From the NCBI GenBank assembly GCA_900112325.1, contig FOLJ01000002.1:457289-521288 (forward strand): a DNA stretch of 64,000 nt. The letters are read 5' to 3'. The position numbers and the translations under genes were made by a program. This stretch comes from Micromonospora sediminimaris (GTDB lineage: Bacteria > Actinomycetota > Actinomycetes > Mycobacteriales > Micromonosporaceae). The notes under the pieces were generated by a model. The model saw only the letters and a program-made list of their open reading frames with translations, did no database searches and was not told the DNA's origin. Below, piece after piece: positions 8,140-16,314 of this stretch. Position 1 is the first letter of the stretch, and each line of letters starts with the position of its first letter.

Positions 8140-8627
8140 GCCAGTCACGCGTACTCGCCCTGGTCGTCTGCGCGGCGCCTCCGGTGCTGAGGATCGGTGA
8201 GCTGATCGATCTACTACAGGAAGACAGCTGGACCGTCTGTCTCACTGCCACCCCGACCGCCGCGACCTGGATCGACCGAGAGGCGCTAGCAGCGCAGACC
8301 GGCTACCCCGTGCGGGTGGAATGGCGGAAGCCCGGCGAGCCGGAGCCGCATCCGCCGGCCACGGCCGTCGCCGTCGTGCCCGCCACCTTCAACGTCATCA
8401 ACAAGTGGGCTCAGGGCATCAACGACACCCTCGCGCTCGGCATCCTCAACGAAGCGCTCGGTGCGGGCATCCCGGTCCATGCGTTTCCGAACGTCAAGGA
8501 GCAGTTGACCGCACACCCGAGCTATGACCGGCACCTGCGATTGCTACAGGACGCGGCGGTCGCCGTGACACCCCTACCTGCTGAACTGGATTGGCATACG
8601 GCCGTTCACCGTCTCCGGTTCGCATAA
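8136..8627 (+). CDS. Flavoprotein (HFCD/PPC-decarboxylase-like)
   Basis: A 163-residue Rossmann-like protein. VPATFNVINKWAQGINDTLAL corresponds to the PASANTIAKxAxGIADNLL motif that builds the FMN pocket of homo-oligomeric flavin-containing cysteine decarboxylases and their relatives. The protein starts directly with the first beta strand (VLALVVCAAPP). The histidine and C-terminal substrate clamp of true PPC decarboxylase were not identified, so the reaction is unknown. It overlaps the XRE gene by ATGA. XRE-plus-flavoprotein pairs of this kind are familiar in actinomycetes, where the role is not established. Confidence 0.7.
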   Translation: MSQSRVLALVVCAAPPVLRIGELIDLLQEDSWTVCLTATPTAATWIDREALAAQTGYPVRVEWRKPGEPEPHPPATAVAVVPATFNVINKWAQGINDTLALGILNEALGAGIPVHAFPNVKEQLTAHPSYDRHLRLLQDAAVAVTPLPAELDWHTAVHRLRFA

Positions 8628-8677
8628 CCTCCGGCACTCAATTGTCCGTCGGTGTATTGCAGGCAGCACGACCAGGC

Positions 8678-9067
8678 TCAGCGGCGCGGGTGCGGCACCT
8701 GACGGTTGAAGCGCGGCTTGAGGGCCAAGACCAGCGCTTCCTTGGTACCCTCCGGGTTGTCGGTCTCCTGCCAGCGGATCTCCCGCCGGCCCAGCCAGTC
8801 GGCGATGTCGTGCGGGCTCGCCACCGGGCCCTGCTTGTCGAGAATCTGGCCGACCTGCTCGTGCAGCACCGACGACTCGCGATTGCCGGTCAGGTGCTGC
8901 CGGAGGCGGCTGCGTAGGTTCCCGGTCCGACCCACGTAGATCACCGTGCCGCCGTCGAGGACCACATGCACGCCGGGCGCGCGGGGAGCTTCGGCCACAG
9001 CCTCCACCGTGTATGGCACGGGAGACGTGAAGCCAGCCAGCAGGTCGTCGCTCAAGCGCTCGGGCAT
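8678..9067 (-). CDS. GIY-YIG domain nuclease-like protein
   Basis: A 129-residue protein with a GIY-YIG-type core: PGVHVVLDGGTVIYVGRTG, in which the first tripeptide is GVH and the second YVG, followed by NLRSRLRQHLTG. The conserved arginine of the core is present. The C-terminal PEGTKEALVLALKPRFN matches the helix with the metal-binding glutamate and the terminal NxxxPxxN-like end. Stand-alone members of this size include small nucleases of uncertain role. The gene sits downstream of an APH-like gene on the same strand and near a large helicase, suggesting a defence or repair setting. Confidence 0.7.
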   Translation of the reverse strand: MPERLSDDLLAGFTSPVPYTVEAVAEAPRAPGVHVVLDGGTVIYVGRTGNLRSRLRQHLTGNRESSVLHEQVGQILDKQGPVASPHDIADWLGRREIRWQETDNPEGTKEALVLALKPRFNRQVPHPRR

Positions 9068-9188
9068 GCCCGGAGGCTACTCCTCGGTGACCGCGCACGA
9101 GCCGTCGTGGTCCTGAAGTAGCGGAATCAGCGGGGCGGGCCGGATGACCTGCTCGACTAGCTGATAGGCACTTGTCCGTTGCCGTCGG

Positions 9189-9992
9189 CTATCGGCTCTT
9201 GCGAGTCGCCAGGTGGTCCCGCCACTCGCGGGCGGCACGGAGCAACGGTCCGTGGTGGGGGCTTGGTGCGGACCGCTGCTTGCGCTCCCACAGGCGCAAC
9301 AGCCCGCCGGCGAAGGCATCCAGCGCTTCCTCGGAGGCATGCGCCCAATTCGGGATCTGCCCGGCCCATGCCTCGGCTTCGGCGGGCGGATGGCCGGCGC
9401 GGACGAGGCGGACCAACATGAGGGCGGTGTCGATCCACGCCGCGCCGAGCGCCGGGCTGGACCAGTCGACGAGCCGCAGCCGATCGGCGACGAGGAAGTT
9501 CCGCGGCGTCATGTCGGTGTGCAGGAGCGTGTCGCCGTCCACCAGTTCGGGAGCGATCAGGCCGCACCAACGGTCGGCGAAGCGCTGCACCCGGACAGGC
9601 GGGCTTGGAGTCAGGAGACGGCTCTGGGTGCCGAGCAGGTCCGCGACCGCAGTCAGATCCGGCGAGCCTGGAGCAAGATCGGCATGCCGGCCGGCAACGT
9701 ACTCGAAGCCGAGCATCAACCAGCCCTTCGCCTCAATCGTCCAGCGCAGGCGGGGCGCCACATCGGGTAGCCAGGGGTTGACGCGGGCCTCGTTGCGGTA
9801 GAGCCAGGCGGTCGGACCATCGGTCTCGCCGCCCTTGCAGAAGACTCGGCCGGCGTCGGTGTCGATAACGGCGGCCAGGTCGCAGGAGGCACCGGTCGGT
9901 ACGGAGTAGGCCGCATGGACAGCGCCTGCCCGATGTTCAACGCGTTGGCGTATTTCTTCGGGAAGTTCGTGCCAATGGCGGCGCTGTGGCAT
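9189..9992 (-). CDS. Aminoglycoside-phosphotransferase-like kinase
   Basis: A 267-residue APH/choline-kinase-fold protein. The Brenner motif is LLHTDMTPRNFLV (catalytic D, metal-binding N) and the DxW motif is LRLVDWSSPALG. An upstream AGRVFCKGG provides the likely nucleotide-binding lysine. The start at 9992 (MPQRRHWHELPEE) is chosen over a longer frame because the extension to 10091 lacks family features. The substrate cannot be told; many actinomycete members are not resistance enzymes. The divergent gene at 10199 is a helicase-nuclease, and GIY-YIG follows downstream. Confidence 0.7.
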   Translation of the reverse strand: MPQRRHWHELPEEIRQRVEHRAGAVHAAYSVPTGASCDLAAVIDTDAGRVFCKGGETDGPTAWLYRNEARVNPWLPDVAPRLRWTIEAKGWLMLGFEYVAGRHADLAPGSPDLTAVADLLGTQSRLLTPSPPVRVQRFADRWCGLIAPELVDGDTLLHTDMTPRNFLVADRLRLVDWSSPALGAAWIDTALMLVRLVRAGHPPAEAEAWAGQIPNWAHASEEALDAFAGGLLRLWERKQRSAPSPHHGPLLRAAREWRDHLATRKSR

Positions 9993-10198
9993 GCGGTAGC
10001 CTCCCGGCAGGCGAGCGGACCCGGGCAGAGTATGCCCAGGTCGGCTGACGGTTTGCCTACCGAGGGAGAGCCGACGTGGCACAAGGTGCAATCGGCACGC
10101 CCGGGTGGTCGAGCTGTTCGCCCGGCACCCCTACCACGACTGAAGCGATCGGCGTGTGCGGGGCGGCGTCCGCCTGCGGGAATTGTTAGGTTCCCGGC
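9993..10198. promoter_or_regulatory. Divergent intergenic region upstream of helicase
   Basis: This is a 206-base gap between divergent genes, presumably holding both promoters. TTGTTAGG/TTCCCGG lies immediately before the helicase GTG and no strong ribosome binding site is present, so the helicase mRNA might be leaderless or weakly initiated. No operator was recognised. Confidence 0.35.
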
Positions 10199-13100
10199 GT
10201 GGCCGACCTTGACCGAGGTATCTACGAGCACTTGATCACCGAACAGCTCGCCGAGCGACTTCGACAGGTTGCCCCGGCCTTGGTCCAACACGACAAGATC
10301 GAATTGGCCGATGCGCCCGACGTGCTCTCTCGGCACATCGCAGGCTTGGCCCGGCGGGCGCTGCTCGCCGTCGGCGGTGGCGAGGACAAGCTAGCTCGCC
10401 AGGTTGAGTTGGCCAACCGGATCGCCGAGAACATCGGCCGGGCCGAGCCGCGCGCGGTCGACAACGCCGACCAGATCACGGACGCCCAGCGCTTGCTGCA
10501 CGCCATCGCCGCCCCGCCCACCCCACCCGCGCAGCCCACCTTCCCGCCGCGCCCCACCACCCCGCTCTCGTCCGGTGCGCTCCTCGTCAACGGCCGTCAC
10601 CAGCCGCGCATCGGTCACGAGGTCACCCATGAGATGGCCTCCGCAGACCGGGTCGACCTGCTCTGCGCGTTCATCAAGTGGCATGGCCTGCGCATCATCG
10701 AGCCCGCCATCCGCGACCTGATCGACCGAGGTGGCCGGCTCCGGGTCATCACCACGACGTACCTAGGGGCGACCGACCAACGCGCCCTCGACCGCCTCGC
10801 CGAACTCGGCGCTGACATCAAGATCTCCTACGAGACGCGTACCACCCGGCTGCACGCCAAAGCGTGGCTGTTCCGCCGCAACAACGGCATGACCACCGCG
10901 TACGTCGGGTCGTCGAACCTGTCGAAGGCGGCGCTTGTCGACGGGTTGGAGTGGAACGTCAGGATCTCCAACGTCGAGCAGCCGTACGTCATCGACACGT
11001 TCACCGCCACGTTCGAGGACTACTGGCACGACCCGGCGTTCGAGGATTACCAGCCGGGCAGGGACGCAGAGCGGCTGCGCACAGCGCTGCGTGGGGAGCG
11101 GCGCGACGAAGCGTCGACCGAGATCGCCAACCTGGATGTTCGGCCGTACCCGTACCAGGCCGAGGTGCTTGCCGATCTGGACGCCGAGCGGAAGGTCCAT
11201 GGCCGCTGGCGGAATCTGGTGGTGATGGCCACCGGTACCGGCAAGACGGTGGTGGCGGCGCTCGACTACCGCCGGCTGCATCGGGAGAAGGCCGTCGACT
11301 CGTTGCTGTTCGTGGCGCATCAGGAGCAGATCCTGCGGCAGAGCCTGGCGACGTTCCGGCAGGTCATGGGGGACGGTAGCTTCGGCGAGACGCTCGTCGG
11401 GGGCCGCGAGCCGCAGCACTGGCGGCACGTCTTTGCCTCGATCCAGTCGCTGCACCGGCGGGAGATCGACCCCGAGGCGTACGACATGGTGATCGTCGAC
11501 GAGTTCCATCACGCGGAAGCGCCGACGTACGCCCGATTGTTGGAGCGGCTGAAGCCGCGCGTACTGCTGGGATTGACGGCGACGCCCGACCGCAGTGACG
11601 GCGGCGACGTGCGGCGGTGGTTCGATGGTCGCGCCGCCGTTGAGCTGCATCTGTGGGAGGCGCTGGAGCGGCAACTGCTCGCGCCGTTCCAGTATTTCGG
11701 GCTGCACGACGATGTCGACCTGTCGCAGCTGCGGTGGAAGCGCGGGCAGGGGTACGACCCGACTGAGCTGGACGGCGTCTACACCGGCAACGACGCGCGG
11801 GCGCGGATGGTGCTGCGGGCGGTACGGGACAGCGTCGATGTCGACCGGATGCGGGCGCTCGGGTTCTGCGTGAGCATCGGGCACGCCGAGTTCATGGCGG
11901 GTTGGTTCAGCAGGCACGGTGTGCGGTCGGCGGCGATCACCTCCCGAGTCGACGGTGCCGGTCGGCAGGCGCTGCTCAAGGAGTTCAGGGACGGCACGGT
12001 CAAGGTGCTGTTCACAGTTGACCTGTTCAACGAGGGTGTGGACCTGCCGATGGTCGACACGATCCTGATGCTGCGGCCCACCGAGAGCGCCACGATTTTC
12101 CTTCAGCAGCTCGGCCGTGGACTGCGCCTGGACGACGACAAGCCGTGCCTGACCGTGCTCGACTTCATCGGCGGGCAGCACGCCAACTTCCGCTTCGACC
12201 TACGCTGGCGCGCTCTGACCGGGGTCAGCCGCCGCGCGATAACCGAGGCGGTACGCGACGACTTCCCGTCCCTGCCGAGCGGCTGCCACATCCAGCTCGA
12301 CCGGGTGGCCAAGGACATCGTGCTGGCCAACCTGCGCTCGGCGATGCCGACCTCGAAGACCGGGCTGGTGAAGGAGCTGCGGCTGCTCGGGGACGTGAGC
12401 CTGGGCGAGTTCCTGCGCGAGGCCGGCGTGGAGATCGAGGACGTCTACCGGTCGGCGAGCTACGGCGGGTGGACCGGGCTGCGGCGGCTCGCCGGGCTGG
12501 AAAGCTCGCCGGGTGGACAGGACGACCGCGAGTTGGGTCGGGCCATCGGGCGGATGCTGCACCTGGACGACCCCGACCGGCTCGACCTGCTGGCCCGGGT
12601 GGCGGCCGGCGAGCGGCCAGAGACCGGGCGGCTGTGGGACATGCTGCACTTCGACCTGTGGGGGCCGAACGCGCCACTGAGCCAGCGCGGGGAACGACTG
12701 GCGCGGCTCCGGGCCGAGCCGCCACGTTGTGCCGAGCTGCGACAGGTCGCCGAGGTGCTGCGCGAGCGGATTCACCGGGTGACGGTGCCGGTTGATGGGC
12801 TGCCGCTGAAGGTGCACGCCCGGTACAGCCGCAACGAGGCGTGTGCCGCCTTCGGCATGCCGAACCCGGGGTCGCTGCGGGAAGGGGTGAAGTGGCTGCC
12901 GGACGCCAGGGCTGACATCTTCTTCGTCACCCTGGTCAAGTCCGAGCAGCACTACTCCCCCACCACGATGTACGCCGACCGGGCCGTCACCGACACGCTC
13001 TTCCAGTGGGAGTCGCAGAGCACCACGTCGTCGGCGTCAGCGACCGGCCAGCGCTACATCCATCACGCCGCACGCGGCTCCACCGTGCATCTCTTCGTGC

Positions 13101-13267
13101 GGGAGACCAGGATCCCGGACCGTGACCTGGGTGCGCCTGCCTACCTGTACGCCGGCCCGATGACCTACCAGGAGCACACCGGCGACCGACCGATGCGGGT
13201 CCTCTGGGAGCTGCGGCACCCCCTGCCGGCCGACATGTACGCCGCCGCCCGCGCCATCGCCGCGTGA
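10199..13267 (+). CDS. PLD-nuclease / DEAD-box helicase / DUF3427 protein
   Basis: A 1022-residue multidomain protein. Residues ~130-310 hold a phospholipase-D-type nuclease module with LHAKAWLF (H219, K221) and GSSNLSKAAL. Residues ~320-520 are helicase lobe 1, with Walker A MATGTGKT (343-350) and Walker B DEFH (434-437), followed by LGLTATPDR. Lobe 2 ends with FNEGVDLPMVD and QQLGRGLRL (~635-643). The C-terminal part (about 700-1022) matches the DUF3427 arrangement, with a YSRNEACAAFGMPNPGSLREG segment and a beta-rich tail resembling restriction-associated DNA-recognition domains. Such superfamily 2 helicase-PLD proteins are widely found in defence and restriction neighbourhoods. The substrate is presumably DNA, in the cytosol. 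The start is a GTG. It has no methylase partner here. Confidence 0.75.
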   Translation: MADLDRGIYEHLITEQLAERLRQVAPALVQHDKIELADAPDVLSRHIAGLARRALLAVGGGEDKLARQVELANRIAENIGRAEPRAVDNADQITDAQRLLHAIAAPPTPPAQPTFPPRPTTPLSSGALLVNGRHQPRIGHEVTHEMASADRVDLLCAFIKWHGLRIIEPAIRDLIDRGGRLRVITTTYLGATDQRALDRLAELGADIKISYETRTTRLHAKAWLFRRNNGMTTAYVGSSNLSKAALVDGLEWNVRISNVEQPYVIDTFTATFEDYWHDPAFEDYQPGRDAERLRTALRGERRDEASTEIANLDVRPYPYQAEVLADLDAERKVHGRWRNLVVMATGTGKTVVAALDYRRLHREKAVDSLLFVAHQEQILRQSLATFRQVMGDGSFGETLVGGREPQHWRHVFASIQSLHRREIDPEAYDMVIVDEFHHAEAPTYARLLERLKPRVLLGLTATPDRSDGGDVRRWFDGRAAVELHLWEALERQLLAPFQYFGLHDDVDLSQLRWKRGQGYDPTELDGVYTGNDARARMVLRAVRDSVDVDRMRALGFCVSIGHAEFMAGWFSRHGVRSAAITSRVDGAGRQALLKEFRDGTVKVLFTVDLFNEGVDLPMVDTILMLRPTESATIFLQQLGRGLRLDDDKPCLTVLDFIGGQHANFRFDLRWRALTGVSRRAITEAVRDDFPSLPSGCHIQLDRVAKDIVLANLRSAMPTSKTGLVKELRLLGDVSLGEFLREAGVEIEDVYRSASYGGWTGLRRLAGLESSPGGQDDRELGRAIGRMLHLDDPDRLDLLARVAAGERPETGRLWDMLHFDLWGPNAPLSQRGERLARLRAEPPRCAELRQVAEVLRERIHRVTVPVDGLPLKVHARYSRNEACAAFGMPNPGSLREGVKWLPDARADIFFVTLVKSEQHYSPTTMYADRAVTDTLFQWESQSTTSSASATGQRYIHHAARGSTVHLFVRETRIPDRDLGAPAYLYAGPMTYQEHTGDRPMRVLWELRHPLPADMYAAARAIAA

Positions 13268-13317
13268 ACGGTAAAGGGCGACCGGAGAGCAGCACCAGAG
13301 CCGGGCTTCGCCGATCA

Positions 13318-14361
13318 TCAGCCGTGCCAGCCGTCGCCGCTGCGCAGCGCCCGCAGCAGCTCCACCGCCGCCTGCGTCCGCTCGTACCGGACCTCATGCC
13401 CTTCCCGCCGCGACACGACGAGCCCGGCCCGGCGCAGCCGCCCCAGGTGGTACGACACGGTGGCCGGGCTGATCCCGTGCCGCGCCGCCAGTTCGGTGGT
13501 GGTCAGCGGCGTAGCCAGGTCGCTCAGCAGTGCGGCCCGACGCGCGCCGAGAATGCCGGTCTCCTCGCTGGCCGGCGCGGGCAGCGACCACACCTGACCT
13601 CGCCCCCGCGCCGGGTAGCCGACCATGATCAGGCCGGGTGCGCCCAGGTACACCGCTGGGCGGGGCAGGAACGCCGACGGGGACAGGATGAGCCCCTGCG
13701 CCGCGTCGAGGGACAGCTCGGCGGGCGAGTCGAGGGTTACCCGGCGGCCGTCCCAGGTCAGCCTCGGATCGAGGGTACGGACGATGTCGGCGAGGCCGGT
13801 CCGGGTGGCAAGTGTGGCGCGGTGGCGGATGTCCTCGTCGAGTACCCGGTGCAGGGTCGGCCACAGGTCGACCTGCGTGTGCCGCCAGAAGCGGGCGAGC
13901 TGGTCGACGACGCAGGTGAGCAGCGCCTCCTCGCCACGTCGGGCCAGGAGCTCGGCGACCGTGGCCGGCAGTGGTGGCCGAGGGTCGCGTCCGGTCGGGC
14001 TGCGTTCCAACAGGACCGGCGGGGGCGGGCCGATCCGGAACGCCGTCCGCAGCTGCCGGTCGACGTCCTCGGCGGTGGTCGCCGCCACGGCCGCGAGTTC
14101 CTCATCGAGGGTGGGCTGGTAGCTGCCGGGCAGCGGGGACAGAAAATCCGGGATGTACGCGGCGGCCCCGTTGACCAGCGCGAACAGCACGTCGACCGAG
14201 CCCGGGTCGAGGGTACGCCGAGTCTGGGTCACCCAGCTGCGGGCGTACGGTGCCCGCTCGGGGTGGGCGAGCACCTCCAGCGCGTTTGTGACCTCCGTCA
14301 GCCGCGACAGCGCAAACCGTGACCGGACGAGCCGTTCCGCGTCGACGTGCAGAGTCAACAC
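13318..14361 (-). CDS. ArsR/SmtB-type winged-helix regulator with DUF5937-like N-terminus
   Basis: A 347-residue protein. The C-terminal ~90 residues form a winged helix: RRAALLSDLATPLTTTELAARHGISPATVSYHLGRLRRAGLV, followed by an EGHEVRYERT wing. The large N-terminal part (~250 residues) begins LTLHVDAERLVRSRFALSRL and matches the actinomycete-specific domain found ahead of such HTHs. No metal-binding cysteines are seen in the HTH, so it is not an arsenic sensor. Start GTG at 14361. It is divergent from the secreted metallo-hydrolase, which may be its target, and convergent with the helicase gene. Confidence 0.7.
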   Translation of the reverse strand: MLTLHVDAERLVRSRFALSRLTEVTNALEVLAHPERAPYARSWVTQTRRTLDPGSVDVLFALVNGAAAYIPDFLSPLPGSYQPTLDEELAAVAATTAEDVDRQLRTAFRIGPPPPVLLERSPTGRDPRPPLPATVAELLARRGEEALLTCVVDQLARFWRHTQVDLWPTLHRVLDEDIRHRATLATRTGLADIVRTLDPRLTWDGRRVTLDSPAELSLDAAQGLILSPSAFLPRPAVYLGAPGLIMVGYPARGRGQVWSLPAPASEETGILGARRAALLSDLATPLTTTELAARHGISPATVSYHLGRLRRAGLVVSRREGHEVRYERTQAAVELLRALRSGDGWHG

Positions 14362-14536
14362 TCGCCAACATTAGAACCCCCTCGAATCGTTGGCACCCGC
14401 CCTCGCCCCGCTGATCCCCTGACAACTACGGGGAAAGAGTCGCCTCCCGCCGCGGCGAGGGGACACCTTCCCCGAAGTTGCACACCCAGCCGGCCCTGCG
14501 ACGGCGGTCGGCGTGGACCGTGGGAAGGGGATCTCA

Positions 14537-15538
14537 GTGTCGTACTCCGAAGGATTGGTGAGGCGGCGGACGTTGCTGCTGGGGGCGGCGGCCGTGGGCG
14601 GGGGTGTCCTCGCCGGCCGGCCTGCGCAGGCGGAAGCGCCGCCCGCGCACGCAGCAGCCGGGCCGGCGGAGGCGCGGCCGGGCCGGTCAGCTGTCCGCTC
14701 GGTGGGCTGCTTCGAGGTGCTGGCGCTTACCGACGCTGCCGGCCCGTTCTTTCTCAGCTACGACGACGCCTTCTCCGGGGCGTCGGGAAATGACTGGGCG
14801 GCGGCACGGCGCATCGACCCGGCCGCGTTCGGGCCGGACCGGACGTGGCACCTGGACTTCCGCTGCTACGCCATCCGCCGGCCCGGCGACCGGTACACGC
14901 TTGTGGACACCGGTGTCGGGCCGGAAGGCAGCCCGGCCTCGGCGTGGGCGCCGGTGCCGGGCGCGCTGCCGCAGTTGCTGGCCGGCAACGGGATCGACGT
15001 GCGGCGGGTGGACACGGTGGTGCTGACGCACCTGCACGAGGACCACGCCGGCTGGGCGGTCACCGCCGAGGGCATGCCGATGTTCCCCAACGCACGGTAC
15101 GTGGTGCAGCAGCGTGAACTCGACGCGCTGGAAGCGGGCGGCAGCGAGATGCTGGGGTACGTGGTGCGGCCGTTGCGGGCGGCGGGGCAACTGCACTCGG
15201 TGGACGGTCCGGTGGTGCTCAGCGGTGCCCGGGCGGGGGCCGACCGTCGCACTGCCGCCGGCCGCCGCGGTGACCGCATCCGGGTGGTGCCCACGCCCGG
15301 CCACACCCCGGGGCACCAGTCGGTGCTGGTGGAGGGTGGCCGTCACGACCAGGTGGTGGTCACCGGTGACGTGCTCGTCCACGCCGTCCAGGTCGCCGAC
15401 CCGGACGTCGCCTACCGGTACGAGGCGGACCAGGACCTGGCCCGGCTGACCCGCCGCAGCCTGCTCGACACGGCCCGCCGTCAACGCGCGGTGCTCGCCA
15501 CCGCGCACCTCAACCGCCCCTTCGTCGAACTCGACTGA
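14537..15538 (+). CDS. Secreted metallo-beta-lactamase-fold hydrolase (Tat-type signal)
   Basis: A 333-residue MBL-fold protein. The zinc motif is LTHLHEDHAGW (HxHxDH), with later ligands in TPGHTPGHQS, VTGDVLVHA and ATAHLNRPF, so the binuclear site looks complete. The N-terminus, VRRRTLLLGAAAVGGG, is a twin-arginine-like signal (RRRTLLLG) ending near PAQA. The start is placed at the GTG 14537, which has GGGAAGGGG upstream; an ATG frame from 14513 is less likely. Relatives include N-acyl homoserine lactonase-like and other lactonase/esterase enzymes. The substrate is unknown. It lies divergent to the ArsR-type regulator. Confidence 0.7.
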   Translation: MSYSEGLVRRRTLLLGAAAVGGGVLAGRPAQAEAPPAHAAAGPAEARPGRSAVRSVGCFEVLALTDAAGPFFLSYDDAFSGASGNDWAAARRIDPAAFGPDRTWHLDFRCYAIRRPGDRYTLVDTGVGPEGSPASAWAPVPGALPQLLAGNGIDVRRVDTVVLTHLHEDHAGWAVTAEGMPMFPNARYVVQQRELDALEAGGSEMLGYVVRPLRAAGQLHSVDGPVVLSGARAGADRRTAAGRRGDRIRVVPTPGHTPGHQSVLVEGGRHDQVVVTGDVLVHAVQVADPDVAYRYEADQDLARLTRRSLLDTARRQRAVLATAHLNRPFVELD

Positions 15539-15690
15539 AACCGCCTCCGGCCAGGTCGGCACCACCCGATCAGCCCGGACCGCGTTGCACAGACCCCCGG
15601 TCGGCGGACCGTGGATCTTGGTGAGCCTCCAATGTGGCAGGATGCCAGCGCAGGTGCGCGATCTTCGCGCCGGAGCATCAGGAGGGCGTA

Positions 15691-16149
15691 ATGCGGGGAC
15701 TGGCACGACGACTGGCCATCTCGATTGTCTCGGCGACGGTGACGGCGGTGACGCTCGCGTCGCCGGCACAGGCCGCGACGAATCCGTTCACCGCGGCACA
15801 GGCGTGCAACAACGATTTCGGTGGTTCCTGGGCCCACACCACTGACGGCCACCGGTCGATTTCCGCACCGGATGGCACCAAGGTGGGCGATGTCTACCTG
15901 ATGTACAACAGCGCCAGCGGGTACAACTGTGTCGTCACCCTCAAGCGGGTGGCGGTGGGCTCGACGACCGGGGTTTCCGCCGGGATCCGGGTGCAGGGCG
16001 GTTCCTGGGCCTACGACCCGGGCAGCTACAAGTACTACGCGGCGATTCAGCGCTCCGCCCGGGACAAGTGCGTCATGTACAACGGCGAGGTCCTGTATTT
16101 CACGAGCTGGCAGAGCGCCGGCCGGTACAGCTGGGGTAACTGCGGCTGA
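15691..16149 (+). CDS. Small secreted protein, spore-associated-protein-A-like
   Basis: A 152-residue exported protein. A signal peptide ends near PAQA-AT (about residue 29). The mature ~120 residues include KVGDVYLMYNSASGYNCVVTL and four cysteines (ACNND, YNCVV, DKCVM, WGNCG), consistent with two disulphides. The VGxVYLxYN-xxGYNCVV tract resembles actinomycete spore-associated protein A and related secreted proteins. The ATG at 15691 has GGAGGGC at ideal spacing. The function is unknown; a surface or sporulation-stage role is a guess from the similarity. Confidence 0.55.
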   Translation: MRGLARRLAISIVSATVTAVTLASPAQAATNPFTAAQACNNDFGGSWAHTTDGHRSISAPDGTKVGDVYLMYNSASGYNCVVTLKRVAVGSTTGVSAGIRVQGGSWAYDPGSYKYYAAIQRSARDKCVMYNGEVLYFTSWQSAGRYSWGNCG

Positions 16150-16314
16150 TCGGGCGCTTGGCGCGAAAGCCTCACCACCTCGATTGATTCCGGTGAAGGG
16201 TTGCCTGATCGGGGGCGACGTGCACAGGATACGGGGACGCTCGATCAGCGTGCGTAGATCCACTGGCGCCCGGGCCACCCCGGGCCGGTGGTCTTCCACC
16301 TATGAGGAGGTTTC

